Below are positions 17,052-25,291 of a stretch of 49,872 nt of DNA, piece by piece; positions within the stretch are counted from its first letter, which is position 1, and each line of letters begins with the position of its first letter. The position numbers and the translations under genes are program-made. A model generated the notes under the pieces. It did no database searches, was not told the DNA's origin, and saw nothing but the letters and a program-made list of their open reading frames with translations. The DNA comes from an uncultured Actinomycetes bacterium (GTDB lineage Bacteria; Actinomycetota; Actinomycetes; Nanopelagicales; Nanopelagicaceae), in NCBI GenBank assembly GCA_903897155.1, contig CAIUAO010000023.1, forward strand, positions 1 to 49,872, in the 5' to 3' direction.

Positions 17052-17258
17052 TTACTTGAGTACGAAAGCTAGAACGAGACCAAAGATCGCAAGTGCTTCA
17101 GCAAGTGCGAATCCAAGAAACGCAATTGGCTGCAAGATGCTGCGAGCTTCTGGTTGGCGAGCTACACCATTGATATAAGCAGCGAAGATCAATCCTGTCG
17201 CTGTGCCGGGACCAATGGTCGAGAGACCAAAGCCCACGATGCTAAGTGTGCCTTTCAT
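17052..17258 (-). CDS. atpE: F1Fo ATP synthase c subunit
   Basis: The c subunit forms the proton-driven rotor ring. The 68-residue hairpin has two membrane helices joined by the polar RQPEAR loop (Arg34-Gln35-Pro36) and carries the proton-binding Glu54 in the second helix (ALAEALAIFG). The Na+-type Gln/Glu-Ser ligands are not evident, so proton coupling is likely. I chose ATG 17258 because AAGGGA lies a few bases upstream. The in-frame TTG at 17273 would put that ribosome binding site inside the gene. Confidence 0.95.
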   Translation of the reverse strand: MKGTLSIVGFGLSTIGPGTATGLIFAAYINGVARQPEARSILQPIAFLGFALAEALAIFGLVLAFVLK

Positions 17259-17322
17259 GTTACTTCCCTTCAACTATTGACTAAGCCGGTGCTTAGCCAA
17301 ATCTCTTTGTTATTCATTAAAA

Positions 17323-18105
17323 CTAGTGTTCATCCGCCAATGCGCCGGCAATATAGAGAGCGGCAAGCAAGGTAAAGATATATGCCTGTAGGCACTCAAT
17401 ACCCATCTCAAAGAAGCTCAGTCCAATTGCCATACCAAAAGAGAGAACACTGAAAAATTTTACAAACAGAGCGCTCTTGAGCATGTACTCCCCGCCCAGA
17501 GTAAATAGTAAAAGGAGCAAGTGACCCGCGAACATATTTCCAAATAAACGCATCGCAAGTGTGAGAGGGCGGACTGCAAAGTATGTAAGGAATTCAACTG
17601 GAGCCAAAATTATATAAATTGGCTTCGGAACACCTGGCATGAAACACATCTCTTTGAGATATCTGCCTAAGCCTTTTTTCTTAATCGCAACATAGTGATA
17701 GACAAGATAAACAAAGATTGTGATTGATACTGGAAAACCAATGCGCGACATTGTTGGAAATTGCATGAATGGAATTACACCGAAGAGGTTGTTAGTTAAG
17801 ACAAAGGTAAATATTGCAAAGAGGAAGGGTGTAAACCGCTCAAACTCTGGCCCAATGACATCCTGGCCAATTGTTGTCCTCACGAACCCATAGACAGATT
17901 CACCAGCAAATTGCAGACGTGAAGGTACGACTGCCGCCTTACGTGCAGATATCGTAAAAAATACGACAATTAAAATTACTGAGAAAAAGATCATCAAGGC
18001 AGGTTTTGTCATAAAAATTGAGCTACCGAAGATTGGTTTAAATATAAAATCGTTGCTATCAGGGGGCACGAAACCCGGCTGTGCCATATGCAAGGCGAGC
18101 GACAA
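17323..18105 (-). CDS. atpB: F1Fo ATP synthase a subunit
   Basis: The a subunit provides the proton half-channels beside the c-ring. The 260-residue product has about six membrane segments and the essential Arg in LAMRLFGNMFAG (about residue 194). The start is TTG at 18105, supported by GAGGAG seven bases upstream; an ATG at 18087 (MAQPGF) is the alternative. It heads the structural atp operon after a 131-base gap that carries a candidate promoter. Confidence 0.95.
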   Translation of the reverse strand: MSLALHMAQPGFVPPDSNDFIFKPIFGSSIFMTKPALMIFFSVILIVVFFTISARKAAVVPSRLQFAGESVYGFVRTTIGQDVIGPEFERFTPFLFAIFTFVLTNNLFGVIPFMQFPTMSRIGFPVSITIFVYLVYHYVAIKKKGLGRYLKEMCFMPGVPKPIYIILAPVEFLTYFAVRPLTLAMRLFGNMFAGHLLLLLFTLGGEYMLKSALFVKFFSVLSFGMAIGLSFFEMGIECLQAYIFTLLAALYIAGALADEH

Positions 18106-18173
18106 GTTTTAACTCCTCTGACCTGATGAACGACAAAAACAGTTGTCCGAAGAGGGGGCTTCAGGAACGCCTT

Positions 18174-18203
18174 ACCCTAAGGGCAATCTGGCAGGCAAGG
18201 CAA
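18174..18203 (-). promoter_or_regulatory. Candidate promoter in front of atpB
   Basis: On the minus strand TTGCCT (18203-18198), an 18-base spacer and TAGGGT (18179-18174) form a plausible -35/-10 pair. TAGGGT is also the leaderless -10 at dapA and thyX. The predicted start would give a leader of roughly 60 bases before the atpB TTG. An imperfect inverted repeat (GCCCTTA...TAAGGC) overlaps the -10. This is the longest gap in the atp cluster. Confidence 0.4.
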
Positions 18204-18236
18204 GCCGATCGGGGCTGGGGCCCTGAGTGAGGAATG

Positions 18237-18434
18237 TTACTTAGGCGACTCTTTGATGAAGCGGATCCAGATCAAATAGAGGCCGGTAGCCATCCCTAAA
18301 AACATTCCAAGGACAGTAAGGAAATTAGTCTTCAAAAAGTGGTCCGCTAAAAAGCCCATGCCGCCCCAAAAACCTAATCCAGCGATGAGATAAGCAATTA
18401 TCGTCCAGAAAGCTCCATCGTCAGTTGTAGCCAT
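18237..18434 (-). CDS. Second AtpZ-like small membrane protein
   Basis: This 65-residue protein has two hydrophobic helices (about 10-30 and 38-58) joined by a short ADHFLKTN loop. It is a clear paralogue of the 63-residue protein at 18866-19057: both share W..I.AYL..GL..WG..G...DH, then G..LG....YL.W.RF, about 21 identical positions in 53 by eye. AtpZ/AtpI-type proteins sit at the head of atp operons and are linked to c-ring assembly or Mg2+ handling. This copy lies between the AtpI gene and atpB, an extra position compared with the single copy I would expect. Confidence 0.8.
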   Translation of the reverse strand: MATTDDGAFWTIIAYLIAGLGFWGGMGFLADHFLKTNFLTVLGMFLGMATGLYLIWIRFIKESPK

Positions 18435-18443
18435 AGTTACAAA

Positions 18444-18863
18444 TTACTCTTGAGAGTTTTTCGGAAGTGGCATCTGCATGCGAATAGAAAAGAAGGCTCG
18501 CACTTCACCTGTTAACCAGGCCACAATGACAGCAATCGCAACGATGCCAAAGCAAGTGCGATTAAGTGTTTCGGTGCCAACATTTGCCAAGACGACTAAG
18601 AAAACAACCCCGAGGATTACAACTTTGATGAAAAAGGAAAGCATTGCAAAAACCATCACAGCAATTGGATCCATGGTCTTTGAGTACTTTGAGACTAATA
18701 GGTGAACGGCAAAGAAGATAACCACGACTGCTTGAGCCAGCAAAGCACCATAAAAACCTGGTTTGCCTTTCGCTAGAGTTGAAAAAACTAACCCTATAAG
18801 GCCGATTGCAATAGATGGGATAAGCGCAGCTTTACCTAACTTTGCTTCAACCGTATTGCTCAT
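18444..18863 (-). CDS. atpI: AtpI-like ATP synthase accessory protein
   Basis: This 139-residue protein has four hydrophobic segments (about 12-30, 38-55, 65-95 and 102-120). That is the pattern of ATP synthase protein I, which assists c-ring assembly and is not part of the finished enzyme. Sequence conservation in this family is low, so the assignment rests on size, topology and position upstream of atpB. It lies two bases after the first AtpZ-like gene and nine bases before the second. Confidence 0.75.
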   Translation of the reverse strand: MSNTVEAKLGKAALIPSIAIGLIGLVFSTLAKGKPGFYGALLAQAVVVIFFAVHLLVSKYSKTMDPIAVMVFAMLSFFIKVVILGVVFLVVLANVGTETLNRTCFGIVAIAVIVAWLTGEVRAFFSIRMQMPLPKNSQE

Positions 18864-18865
18864 GC

Positions 18866-19057
18866 TTATTCACGCCCAAATCGAAGCCAAGCTAAATAGA
18901 TAGATGACCCCAAGCCTAAGACGCAACCAATAATGAAAAAGTAATGGTGCTTGCCAACCCAGTGGTCAATACCAAGTCCAATGAGGCCCCATACAACAAG
19001 GCCAGTTACTAAGTAGGCCAAAATAGACCAGAGTGCTCGCTCGTTATTTCGTGGCAT
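18866..19057 (-). CDS. First AtpZ-like small membrane protein
   Basis: This 63-residue protein begins MPRNNERALWSILAYL and has two membrane helices around a GIDHWVGKHHY loop. The size, the DH loop and the genomic position fit the AtpZ/AtpI small family. An AGGAG site five bases before the ATG gives a good start. It follows wecA by 30 bases, as the small AtpI-type gene follows rfe/wecA in mycobacteria, so this is probably the ancestral copy of the pair. Confidence 0.8.
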   Translation of the reverse strand: MPRNNERALWSILAYLVTGLVVWGLIGLGIDHWVGKHHYFFIIGCVLGLGSSIYLAWLRFGRE

Positions 19058-19087
19058 CCGATCTCCTATCGCTCATATCAATCTCAA

Positions 19088-20197
19088 CTAGAGATAAGAG
19101 GATACTTCAACCCTCTCCATGCGCCTATTCATGCGGGTTTTTTGGATCAAATAAAGAGAGATGCCGCCAGTTGCAAGTGCTAAAAGTAATGCAACCCACA
19201 GTGGCTCAAAACCTGCCACAACTGTTGGAAGAGCAAACATTGCGGTCCAAAGATAAAGAATGATAACTGCTTCGCGCTGCGTACAGCCCATATCAAGTAA
19301 ACGATGGTGCAGATGCTCACGGTCAGCTGCAAATGGTGAGCGCCCCGCTCGAAGTCTTCGGGTTATTGCCATTAGCAAATCAATGAAAGGGATGGCAAGA
19401 ATCGTAAACGGCAAGAGCAAAGGAACTAATGTGGAACGGGAATCCTGGCCTGAAATTGCATTGATATCAATCTGCCCCGTTAATGTAATTGCGGCGGCAG
19501 ATAGCAAGAGCCCAAGGAGCATGGCACCTGAATCTCCCATAAAGATCTTTGCAGGGTAATAATTAAAGGGCAGGAAGCCGACGCACATTCCGATAACTAC
19601 TGCCGTCACAAGTGAAGGAGCGCCAGCACGGTTGAAACCATTATTTATTGCCAAAATATAGGAGAAAGCAAAGAATGCAGTTGCACATATTGCAACGATT
19701 CCAGTGGCAAGCCCGTCTAACCCATCAATGAAGTTCACAGCATTAATGACTAGCATCACAAATACAACTGTAAGTACCTGGCCAATATTTGAAGGAAGTG
19801 TATAAATACCGTTGATTGGCAACCAAAGAATCTGAACACCGTGGAGAAGCAAAATACCTCCAGCTAGTGCTTGCCCTGCAAACTTTGTGAGTGCATCTAA
19901 ATCAAAACGATCATCGAGTGCGCCAAGTAGCATCACAAATGTTGCTGCTTCAAAAATTCCTGTTAGCTCACGCCCAAATGCAGCTCCGGCTAATGGAAGA
20001 TGATCAACAATCAAAAATGTAATTGCCATTGATGCCCACATCCCAATTCCACCCCAACGAGGCGTAATGGTTGTGTGAATGTCACGCTCTCGAAGTTGTC
20101 CAAAAGCGCCAGAGTGCATAGATAAATTACGAATCAGTGGAGTGATAAGAAAGCAAAGCGCTGCAGCAAGTGCTGCAGAAATTAAATACTCGCGCAT
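19088..20197 (-). CDS. wecA: Polyprenyl-phosphate GlcNAc-1-phosphate transferase (WecA/Rfe type)
   Basis: This integral membrane enzyme transfers a sugar-1-phosphate from a UDP-sugar to polyprenyl phosphate, the first step in making cell-wall linkage or surface glycans. The 369-residue protein has about eleven membrane segments and the family's catalytic motifs: DDRFDL (Asp95, Asp96), NFIDGLDGL (Asp158, Asp161), FMGDSG (Asp222) and HLHHR (His295-Arg299). The HxHHR motif separates WecA-type enzymes from MraY. It has a GAGGTG ribosome binding site and follows glyA by 24 bases. The wecA-atpI-atpB order matches mycobacterial rfe-Rv1303-atpB. Confidence 0.92.
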   Translation of the reverse strand: MREYLISAALAAALCFLITPLIRNLSMHSGAFGQLRERDIHTTITPRWGGIGMWASMAITFLIVDHLPLAGAAFGRELTGIFEAATFVMLLGALDDRFDLDALTKFAGQALAGGILLLHGVQILWLPINGIYTLPSNIGQVLTVVFVMLVINAVNFIDGLDGLATGIVAICATAFFAFSYILAINNGFNRAGAPSLVTAVVIGMCVGFLPFNYYPAKIFMGDSGAMLLGLLLSAAAITLTGQIDINAISGQDSRSTLVPLLLPFTILAIPFIDLLMAITRRLRAGRSPFAADREHLHHRLLDMGCTQREAVIILYLWTAMFALPTVVAGFEPLWVALLLALATGGISLYLIQKTRMNRRMERVEVSSYL

Positions 20198-20221
20198 AGT
20201 CCCATCACCTCGTGGGTAATT

Positions 20222-21493
20222 CTAGCGAGGGTAAACAGGGAATTTTGCAGTCAGTGCACGCACATCTTGCGAAATAGCCTGGGCCTTTGAAGGCTCTCCG
20301 CCATCTTTAATAGCTCTGGCAATCAGTGATCCAATTTCTTTCATCTCAGGTGCACCCATTCCCTGGGTTGTAGTTGCAGCTGATCCAACACGAATACCGC
20401 TTGTAACAGCTGGTGATTCTGGATCATATGGAATTGCATTCTTGTTTAACGTGATTCCAGATAGCCCACAACGCTCATCTGCCACTTTTCCATTAATGCC
20501 AGTGGAGCGGATATCAATAAGAGCTAGATGTGTCTGCGTGCCGCCTGAAACAGCGCGCATTCCTTCTTCTTCAAGGCTTTTGGCAAGTACCTGACAATTA
20601 GAAATAACATCTTTCGCATACTTTTGATAGGCAGGCGTTGCGCACTCCTTCAAAGCAACTGCCTTACCTGCAACAGCGCTCATAATTGGACCACCTTGCA
20701 TGCCAGGAAAGACTGCTTTATCAATTGCCGCAGCGTGCTCAGCCTTTGAAAGGATCATTCCACCACGTGGGCCACGCAGGACTTTGTGGGTAGTAAATGA
20801 AACAACATCTGCATATGGAACAGGTGACGGGATTGCTTTACCGGCAACTAAGCCAATGAAGTGCGCAGCATCGACCCACATGATCGCCCCGACTTCATCG
20901 CAGATCGAGCGAACCTTTTCAAAATCAATCAAGCTTGGATAAGCAGTCGCTCCTGTGCAAATCATTCGTGGTGCATTCTTTAGAGCTAAATCACGTAGCT
21001 CGTCATAATCAATGAGCTCATTATCTTGGCGCACACCATAAGAGACTATGTTGAACCATTTACCTGAAAAGTTAACTTTTGATCCATGAGTCAAATGCCC
21101 GCCATGCGGTAAAGACATTGCAAGCACGGTATCACCGGGCTTAGTAAACGCTTGATACACAGCTACGTTTGCACTTGCACCTGAGTGAGGTTGCAGGTTT
21201 GCATGCTCTGCTCCGAAAAGTGACTTTGCCCGCTCGATGCCTATTACTTCAACTTTATCTACTTCTTCACATCCACCGTAGTAACGCTTGCCTGGATAAC
21301 CCTCTGCATATTTGTTTGACAGTGTCGATCCAAGAGTTGCTAGTACTGCAGGTGATGTGAAGTTTTCACTTGCAATCAATTGCAGATTATGGCGCTGGCG
21401 CTCTAACTCTGAAAGAAGTACTGCAGCAATATCTGGATCTTGTGCTTGCAGCGCTGGAAAATCTGGGCCAAAGAAAGTATCTGATGTGGACAT
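20222..21493 (-). CDS. glyA: Serine hydroxymethyltransferase
   Basis: This PLP enzyme interconverts serine and glycine and supplies methylene-tetrahydrofolate, also needed by ThyX elsewhere in the window. The 423-residue length is normal. The pyridoxal phosphate Lys is Lys237 in VSFTTHKVLRGPRGG, SENFTS (42-47) and YAEGYPGKRYYGG (62-74) form the substrate site, and DAAHFIG holds the cofactor Asp. The ATG at 21493 is preceded by TAGGCT with a six-base spacer, and that hexamer includes the stop codon of the upstream TsaC-like gene. So glyA probably has its own leaderless promoter. Confidence 0.97.
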   Translation of the reverse strand: MSTSDTFFGPDFPALQAQDPDIAAVLLSELERQRHNLQLIASENFTSPAVLATLGSTLSNKYAEGYPGKRYYGGCEEVDKVEVIGIERAKSLFGAEHANLQPHSGASANVAVYQAFTKPGDTVLAMSLPHGGHLTHGSKVNFSGKWFNIVSYGVRQDNELIDYDELRDLALKNAPRMICTGATAYPSLIDFEKVRSICDEVGAIMWVDAAHFIGLVAGKAIPSPVPYADVVSFTTHKVLRGPRGGMILSKAEHAAAIDKAVFPGMQGGPIMSAVAGKAVALKECATPAYQKYAKDVISNCQVLAKSLEEEGMRAVSGGTQTHLALIDIRSTGINGKVADERCGLSGITLNKNAIPYDPESPAVTSGIRVGSAATTTQGMGAPEMKEIGSLIARAIKDGGEPSKAQAISQDVRALTAKFPVYPR

Positions 21494-21499
21494 GGCCTA

Positions 21500-21505
21500 A
21501 GCCTA
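21500..21505 (-). promoter_or_regulatory. Leaderless -10 element for glyA
   Basis: TAGGCT, then TAGGCC, then ATG at 21493. The first three bases of the hexamer (TAG) are the stop codon of the upstream gene, so coding and promoter functions overlap. Confidence 0.55.
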
Positions 21506-22162
21506 TGTGCTGGATGTAGAAATATCAGGAATGACAGATTGGAGTTGGGCAAGTGAGATTGCTCCCACTCTGGAAACCTCCAGGGCGCTCTTGGTGCCGA
21601 TTACAGACCTTCGAACAACTGTGGATAGCGCTCCAGCAGGAAGAGGGCCTTCATCAATCTCAAGTGCAACATCGCTTCCAGCAACAAAGTTATTGAGTGA
21701 AGCTATTACGCCCGCTCCTGCGGGCGCAACGCTAGCCACAGCCAGAGGACCACTTTGCTCTAACAGTTTTAATAAGAACTGCCTTGAAGGAATCCGAAGC
21801 GCGAATTCCGCAAGTGAACCCTCATCCCCCAAATCCCAACTCAGCGCAGGTTGCTGCATTAATTGCATGGTTAATAAACCAGGCCAAAACTTTTCTGCCA
21901 ACCCCTGCCATTGCTCATCAAAGTCTTGTGCGATTCCAGAGACTGCTGAAGTACTGCCAACCATTACTTGGCAGGAAGTGCGGGGTTGATCGCCTCTGAG
22001 CTGATGAATCTTGGCAACTGAACTCTGATTAAAAGCATCGCATGCATACATATATCCATGCTCAGCAGCCAGAACAATAATTCCACCACGCAAAATTGAG
22101 ATAAGGGCTCGGTCAATGCTCGCTGCAAAATTTTGTGAATCTAGAACAATCTTCTCACCCAT
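21503..22162 (-). CDS. Degenerate TsaC/Sua5 (YrdC-domain) paralogue
   Basis: The 219-residue protein aligns in outline with the YrdC domain of threonylcarbamoyl-AMP synthases, and its position next to wecA and atp matches mycobacterial Rv1301. However, the motifs that define activity are altered. Where the family has PTETVYGLGADA this protein has AAEHGYMYACDA (32-43). The KxR of the nucleotide site reads RGD (56-58). The SAN-SG segment near 145 is replaced by SVAPAGAG. It probably does not make the t6A precursor and may have another role or be decaying, although the frame is intact. The ATG overlaps the hflX stop as TAATG. Confidence 0.75.
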   Translation of the reverse strand: MGEKIVLDSQNFAASIDRALISILRGGIIVLAAEHGYMYACDAFNQSSVAKIHQLRGDQPRTSCQVMVGSTSAVSGIAQDFDEQWQGLAEKFWPGLLTMQLMQQPALSWDLGDEGSLAEFALRIPSRQFLLKLLEQSGPLAVASVAPAGAGVIASLNNFVAGSDVALEIDEGPLPAGALSTVVRRSVIGTKSALEVSRVGAISLAQLQSVIPDISTSST

Positions 22163-23610
22163 TACAGCGTTACTTCTTTCTGAGTGACTACCTCTACTTG
22201 CTGGGCAATGGGAGCATCAACCATCGCGTGGATAGAAGTACCAAACTCTGAATACGTTTCCGAAAGTACCTCTCCACGTTCATGAATAGCAGAGACAAGA
22301 TCTCCCCTGTTGAAAGGAATCACTGCCTTTATCTCTATGCGAGGTCTTGGCAGGGAGGTTTCAATTGCTTTAACTAAAGTGTCGAGTCCAAAGCCTGTTC
22401 GAGCAGAGAAGGCGAATGAGTTGCTCTCTTCTCTGAGTAGCTGCATCAGCACTTCAGGCAAGGCAATATCTGCTTTGTTGATTGCAATAATCTCTGGGAT
22501 ATCTCCGCCGCCAATATCGTTAATTACTTCACGCACGGCGCGGATCTGCTCTCGCGGATCTGGGTGTGAACCATCAACTACATGAACGATCAGATCAGCT
22601 CCAGATACTTCTTCCAGAGTTGATTTAAACGCTTCAACAAGTTGATGCGGTAAGTGCCTAACAAAGCCCACGGTGTCTGAAAGTGTGTAAATGCGTCCAT
22701 CAGATGCCGTAACTCTGCGGACAGTGGGATCAAGTGTGGCAAAGAGTGCGTTCTCAACAAGGACACCTGCACCTGTGAGTTTATTCATCAACGATGACTT
22801 ACCGGCATTTGTATAGCCTGCGATTGCAACAGAGGGAACGTTGTGCCGGTTGCGCTCTTGGCGCTTTGTATCTCTGGCAACTTTCATCTCTTTAATTTCA
22901 TTGCGAAGCTTTGCCATCTTGTCATTAATGCGGCGACGATCTGTTTCTATCTTTGTTTCACCTGGGCCACGTCCGCCAATTCCACCCGCTTGGCGCGAAA
23001 GAGAATCACCCCAACCACGAAGGCGCGGCAACATGTAACTCATCTGCGCCAATTCAACTTGTGCTTTACCTTCACGAGATTTTGCATGCTGGGCAAATAT
23101 GTCCAAAATTAAGGCAGTACGATCAATAACTTTTACTTTAAGTTTTGATTCAAGTGTGCGCAATTGGGCTGGTGAGAGCTCACCATCGCAAATAACGGTA
23201 TCTGCCCCCGTTGATATAACTGCCTGCTTTACATCTGCAACTTTTCCAGAGCCAATATATGTTGATGGGTCTGGCTTATCTCTTCGCTGCACAAAACCAT
23301 CCATCACTTCTGAACCCGCTGTTTCAGCAAGGGCTGCTAACTCCTTCATTGAGTTTTCAACATCTAGGGATGTTCCATCGATCCAAACGCCTACCAAGAT
23401 AACTTTCTCCAAACGTAACTGGCGATATTCAGCGTCACTGACGTCTTGAAGTTCTGTGGAGAGACCAGAGACTCGGCGCAGGGCTTGGCGATCTTGTAGA
23501 TCTTGTTGACCAGATTCATCAAATTCAGCTGCATCGTAATCAGCTGCAGCTTTAGCAGTTTCGCGTAGCAGTTGCTCGATATCAATATTTAGTGGATCTT
23601 GATCGCTCAC
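22162..23610 (-). CDS. hflX: GTPase HflX
   Basis: HflX binds the 50S subunit and splits stalled or hibernating 70S ribosomes. The 482-residue product has the N-terminal HflX domain with the conserved glycine-rich GGIGGRGPGETK (199-210), a coiled coil (about 212-255), and the G domain with P-loop GYTNAGKS (265-272), DTVGFV and NKAD. The first 50 residues are acidic and variable. Its start overlaps the dapF stop by four bases. It belongs to the miaB-miaA-dapF-hflX chain that is also seen in mycobacteria. Confidence 0.95.
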   Translation of the reverse strand: MSDQDPLNIDIEQLLRETAKAAADYDAAEFDESGQQDLQDRQALRRVSGLSTELQDVSDAEYRQLRLEKVILVGVWIDGTSLDVENSMKELAALAETAGSEVMDGFVQRRDKPDPSTYIGSGKVADVKQAVISTGADTVICDGELSPAQLRTLESKLKVKVIDRTALILDIFAQHAKSREGKAQVELAQMSYMLPRLRGWGDSLSRQAGGIGGRGPGETKIETDRRRINDKMAKLRNEIKEMKVARDTKRQERNRHNVPSVAIAGYTNAGKSSLMNKLTGAGVLVENALFATLDPTVRRVTASDGRIYTLSDTVGFVRHLPHQLVEAFKSTLEEVSGADLIVHVVDGSHPDPREQIRAVREVINDIGGGDIPEIIAINKADIALPEVLMQLLREESNSFAFSARTGFGLDTLVKAIETSLPRPRIEIKAVIPFNRGDLVSAIHERGEVLSETYSEFGTSIHAMVDAPIAQQVEVVTQKEVTL

Positions 23611-24392
23611 AGATATTTGTCCAATTCATGATCCCCAATAAGCACTGCTGGGCCTATCAATGTTGCATTGTTATGACCATCTGTTTCAACAACGAGTCTG
23701 CCTCCAGGAGGGTGAATAACCCAGCGAGATGGAAGCTTGCCACCTTTTTTGATCGTTGCTGCAAGTGCAACTGCGCATGTTCCTGTTCCACATGAGCGGG
23801 TCTCCCCTACCCCACGTTCGTGAACACGCATTGCTAGCTCTCCATTATCTAAAAACTTTACGAATTCAACATTCACGCCATCTGGGTAGTCTCCGTCTAC
23901 TACGGGTGCTTGCTTGAGATCACCGATTACTTCTAAATCATCAACAAAGACAACCGCATGAGGATTACCAACATCGATATGTAAAGCTTTCCAACTCTGC
24001 TCACCGATTGTGACTGTGACATCATCGTAAACTTCTTGGACACTTCCCATGTTGACTGAGATGTCTTCTGTGGCAGGAACTGCTAGATATTTCATACCTG
24101 CGCGCGTGTTAATCGGAAAAATTCCTTCATTCTCATAACCATTTGTGACTAGGTATCTAGCCATAAGGCGAATGCCGTTGCCACACATTTCAGCGATGGA
24201 GCCATCTTGGTTTCTGTAATCCATAAACCATTTTCCATCACGCTTTCCGATCCGAATCAAACCATCAGAGCCGATTCCATTTACTCTGTCACAAATTCTT
24301 GCTACCTGCTGGGCTGAGATCTCAATTGTGTTCTCTGGATCATAAATCAGCACAAAATCATTCTCTGTGCCGTGGCCATATGTCCCAATCAT
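23607..24392 (-). CDS. dapF: Diaminopimelate epimerase
   Basis: DapF converts LL- to meso-diaminopimelate for lysine and peptidoglycan. The 261-residue enzyme has both catalytic cysteines, Cys70 in EMCGNGIR and Cys201 in TRSCGTGT, which act as the acid/base pair. GHGTENDFV near the N-terminus is the usual substrate loop. It overlaps miaA and hflX by ATGA junctions on both sides. With dapA and dapB further along, three steps of the pathway are in this window but in separate transcription units. Confidence 0.96.
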   Translation of the reverse strand: MIGTYGHGTENDFVLIYDPENTIEISAQQVARICDRVNGIGSDGLIRIGKRDGKWFMDYRNQDGSIAEMCGNGIRLMARYLVTNGYENEGIFPINTRAGMKYLAVPATEDISVNMGSVQEVYDDVTVTIGEQSWKALHIDVGNPHAVVFVDDLEVIGDLKQAPVVDGDYPDGVNVEFVKFLDNGELAMRVHERGVGETRSCGTGTCAVALAATIKKGGKLPSRWVIHPPGGRLVVETDGHNNATLIGPAVLIGDHELDKYL

Positions 24393-25291
24393 GCTTTGAG
24401 GATACTGCTTTCAATAACAGCCAGGCGGTCTGAATTCACAGCCACCCATGTAATACGCGGGTCTCGTGAGAACCATGTCTCTTGTCTGCGGGCGTACTGG
24501 CGCGTTGCCCTCTTGGTCTCTTCTTTGGCTTCTTCTTCAGAAATCAAACCTTCTTTCATGGCAATGATCTGAGAATAACCAAGAGCAGCCCTTGCAGTCT
24601 TGCCTTCCATGAGCCCTTGATCAATTAAAGATTCCACTTCATCAACAAAACCTTTACTCCACATTCCTTCAACGCGGCTATCAATGCGCACATCAAGTTT
24701 TTCCCGGTCTAGAACTAATCCAAATTGCTGGGCTTGTGGGTATTTCGTTGAATTCTCCCGTGGCAAATTTGCGGTAAATGGTCTTCCTGTAATTTCAATA
24801 ACTTCTAGCGCTCTGACAACCCTACGAACATTCTCTTTGGGTATTGCGGCAGCTGCTGCAGGATCAAGTGAGGCAAGGCGTTTATGCATAGCATCTGCGC
24901 CAATTCTCTCGGCTTGTTCAGTTAGCTTTAGTCTTACATCAGGATCTGTCTCTGGAAAATTAAGATCATCGAGTATCGCCTTAATATAAAAACCAGTTCC
25001 TCCAACAATAATTGTTGGAATGCCAGCTTCTAATAGCTCATCAATCTTTGCTCGCGCAATCTCTTGATACCAAGCAACAGTCACATCTGTTTTTACATCC
25101 ACTACATCAAGAAGATGGTGGCTAATTCCTTTGCGTTCATCCATAGGCAACTTTGCAGTGCCAATATCCATCCCTTTATAGACTTGCATAGAGTCGGCGT
25201 TAATAATCTGCCCGCCAAGCTTCTGTGCTAAATCAACGGCAATCTCACTCTTACCTGTTGCTGTTGCTCCTGCAATAACAATGAGCGTCAT
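24389..25291 (-). CDS. miaA: tRNA dimethylallyltransferase
   Basis: MiaA attaches a dimethylallyl group to adenosine 37 of tRNAs reading codons that begin with U; MiaB, encoded just upstream, then methylthiolates it. The 300-residue product has the P-loop GATATGKS (8-15), the DSMQVYKGMDIGTAK substrate loop (34-48), GGTGFYIKA and the ARRQETWFSRD tRNA-binding segment near the end. ATGA overlaps join it to miaB and dapF, so the three genes are translationally coupled. Confidence 0.96.
   Translation of the reverse strand: MTLIVIAGATATGKSEIAVDLAQKLGGQIINADSMQVYKGMDIGTAKLPMDERKGISHHLLDVVDVKTDVTVAWYQEIARAKIDELLEAGIPTIIVGGTGFYIKAILDDLNFPETDPDVRLKLTEQAERIGADAMHKRLASLDPAAAAAIPKENVRRVVRALEVIEITGRPFTANLPRENSTKYPQAQQFGLVLDREKLDVRIDSRVEGMWSKGFVDEVESLIDQGLMEGKTARAALGYSQIIAMKEGLISEEEAKEETKRATRQYARRQETWFSRDPRITWVAVNSDRLAVIESSILKA

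Noticed and set aside
21507..21989. Plus-strand open frame (160 codons) antisense to the TsaC-like gene
   Set aside because: It is a shadow frame of a gene supported by overlaps on both sides; it shows no motif and no start signal.
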